The notes below the pieces were generated by a model. That model was not told the origin of the DNA, searched no databases, and saw nothing but the letters and a program-made list of their open reading frames with translations. From Euryarchaeota archaeon UBA126 (GTDB taxonomy: Archaea; Thermoplasmatota; Poseidoniia; Poseidoniales; Thalassarchaeaceae), in assembly GCA_002497025.1 (NCBI GenBank), contig DAMG01000055.1:1-5262 (forward strand): a DNA stretch of 5,262 nucleotides. The letters are read 5' to 3'. Below are positions 4,529-5,262 of this stretch, in pieces. Position 1 is the stretch's first letter. Every line of letters starts with the position of its first letter. Made by a program: the position numbers and the translations under genes.

Positions 4529-5262
4529 TTGGAGGATTATCTTCTTGATTGTGTCGAACAACTGCAGAGAGCAGGTGACGATTCAGGTAGGAGGAAATCG
4601 GAAATCCAGCGGCCAAAGGCGTGGAATTTACTCAATAAGGAATGGAAAGCTTTGGCCTTCTTAGCGGTCAATCAGGCGGCGCCGGAATCTATCGATCCGG
4701 ATTCTTCGAATGGAAAATCCGCCAGACCAAATCGGCGTATAGGCCGAAGAGGAGGAAGAGGTGGCCGATCTGGATTGCAAGACCGTTTGGAATCGCCACA
4801 ATCAGTAATCCGCTCAAAGGAGTCAGCGGCATACAAATTGGCGGTTTTGATTGCCCAGAAGCACAAGATGGGGGCTTCGTGGAAAGATGAATGGGATGAG
4901 TATTTTCAATCATTAAGGAAAGAGTGCGAAACTGGTGTTCATCCAGTTTGGGAGCGTATGGCTAGGGAGGCTCCCTTGATTGCAGAGCTAGGTAGATTTC
5001 CGATATCAGAAAAAGAACAAAATATTGATGCAGGGGATTGGTTGAGTCAAGCCGATTTCGACCCTCGTGATTCATCCGCATTACTCAGTTGGCTGGAATC
5101 CTGCACTCTGCAATTAGATGTCCATCAGGCATCATCTCTTCAGAAAATAACTCGCGACTTGCGTTCTGGAAAACCTCGTCCGCAGAAATGGAAGTTATGG
5201 ATGAATCCTTCTTTGACAGATATGGTCGGAGATTACGCCCTCTTAGAATTCATGTTATTGGC
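4529..5262 (+). CDS. Unknown protein with Arg/Gly-rich linker, 3' end beyond the window
   Basis: An uninterrupted plus-strand frame runs from the stop at 4520-4522 to the window end, giving 244 codons from the TTG at 4529 with no stop reached. I do not recognise the family. Visible parts: an N-terminal acidic helix (EDYLLDCVEQLQ), a second helical stretch with KAWNLLNKEWKALAF (30-44), a low-complexity basic linker containing RRIGRRGGRGGRSG (69-82), a helix with AYKLAVLIAQKHK (101-113), then a Trp- and Glu-rich region (WKDEWDEYF, 118-126) and mixed helices to the edge. No transmembrane segment or signal peptide is present. Arg/Gly-rich linkers often bind RNA or DNA; that role here is inference. 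The first in-frame ATG is at 4868, which would remove 113 residues including the linker. The TTG is preferred because of the GGAGTGA site and because the upstream codons read like normal protein. Shorter frames on both strands in 4642-4913 are shadows. Confidence 0.65.
   Translation, partial: MEDYLLDCVEQLQRAGDDSGRRKSEIQRPKAWNLLNKEWKALAFLAVNQAAPESIDPDSSNGKSARPNRRIGRRGGRGGRSGLQDRLESPQSVIRSKESAAYKLAVLIAQKHKMGASWKDEWDEYFQSLRKECETGVHPVWERMAREAPLIAELGRFPISEKEQNIDAGDWLSQADFDPRDSSALLSWLESCTLQLDVHQASSLQKITRDLRSGKPRPQKWKLWMNPSLTDMVGDYALLEFMLL

Noticed and set aside
4642..4913. Short frames of 64-82 residues on both strands
   Set aside because: They overlap the longer open plus-strand frame from 4529 and show Arg/Pro/Ser-biased shadow composition with no motif.
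1..5262. CRISPR array, insertion sequence, integrase, toxin-antitoxin or defence module
   Set aside because: I found no regularly spaced repeats, transposase or nuclease signature motifs, or terminal inverted repeats. The genes look like ordinary chromosomal content.

Overview
The window looks like a compact archaeal chromosome segment, most likely from a marine planktonic euryarchaeon of the Marine Group II (Poseidoniales) type. This assignment is inference. It rests on the mix of genes (an RlmH-type SPOUT methyltransferase, a PduO-type cobalamin adenosyltransferase, an Ap4A-type Nudix hydrolase, a DHH/DHHA1 phosphoesterase), on acidic proteins of unknown family, and on translation signals that fit an archaeal 16S tail (GGAGGTGA-like sites before several starts). 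No rRNA, tRNA, mobile element, CRISPR array or integrase is visible, so nothing marks it as a genomic island.

Layout from left to right: rlmH on the minus strand (5-439). Then a divergent plus-strand set: an acidic 109-residue protein (519-848), a five-helix membrane protein joined to it by an ATGA overlap (845-1579), the cob(I)alamin adenosyltransferase (1629-2219) and a small single-helix membrane protein (2229-2417). A minus-strand Nudix hydrolase (2421-2864) meets this set tail to tail across three bases. A DHH/DHHA1 phosphoesterase (2932-3945, plus) diverges from the Nudix gene. A four-helix, histidine-rich membrane protein resembling DUF4079 (3942-4430, minus) converges on the DHH gene, and the two stop codons share one CTAG. 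Finally, a long plus-strand frame opens near 4529 and runs off the right edge. It has no in-frame ATG until 4868 and is probably started by a TTG.

The functions are mostly housekeeping: 23S rRNA modification, B12 cofactor activation, and cleavage of dinucleotide or oligonucleotide phosphoesters by the divergent Nudix and DHH pair. Three products could not be assigned to a family: the acidic protein and the membrane protein of the overlapping pair, and the truncated right-edge protein. The short membrane protein is also unassigned. There is no convincing complete novel system. The best leads are the overlapping unknown pair, the right-edge gene with its Arg/Gly-rich linker, and the strong dyads in the two divergent intergenic regions (2897-2928 and 4458-4514).

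A recurring detail helps choose starts. The genes at 845, 1629 and 4529, and more weakly 2229, each have a GTGA-ended Shine-Dalgarno-like site with 5-6 bases before the start. Genes that probably begin their own transcripts (439 minus, 519, 2932, 4430 minus) lack such a site and may be leaderless.
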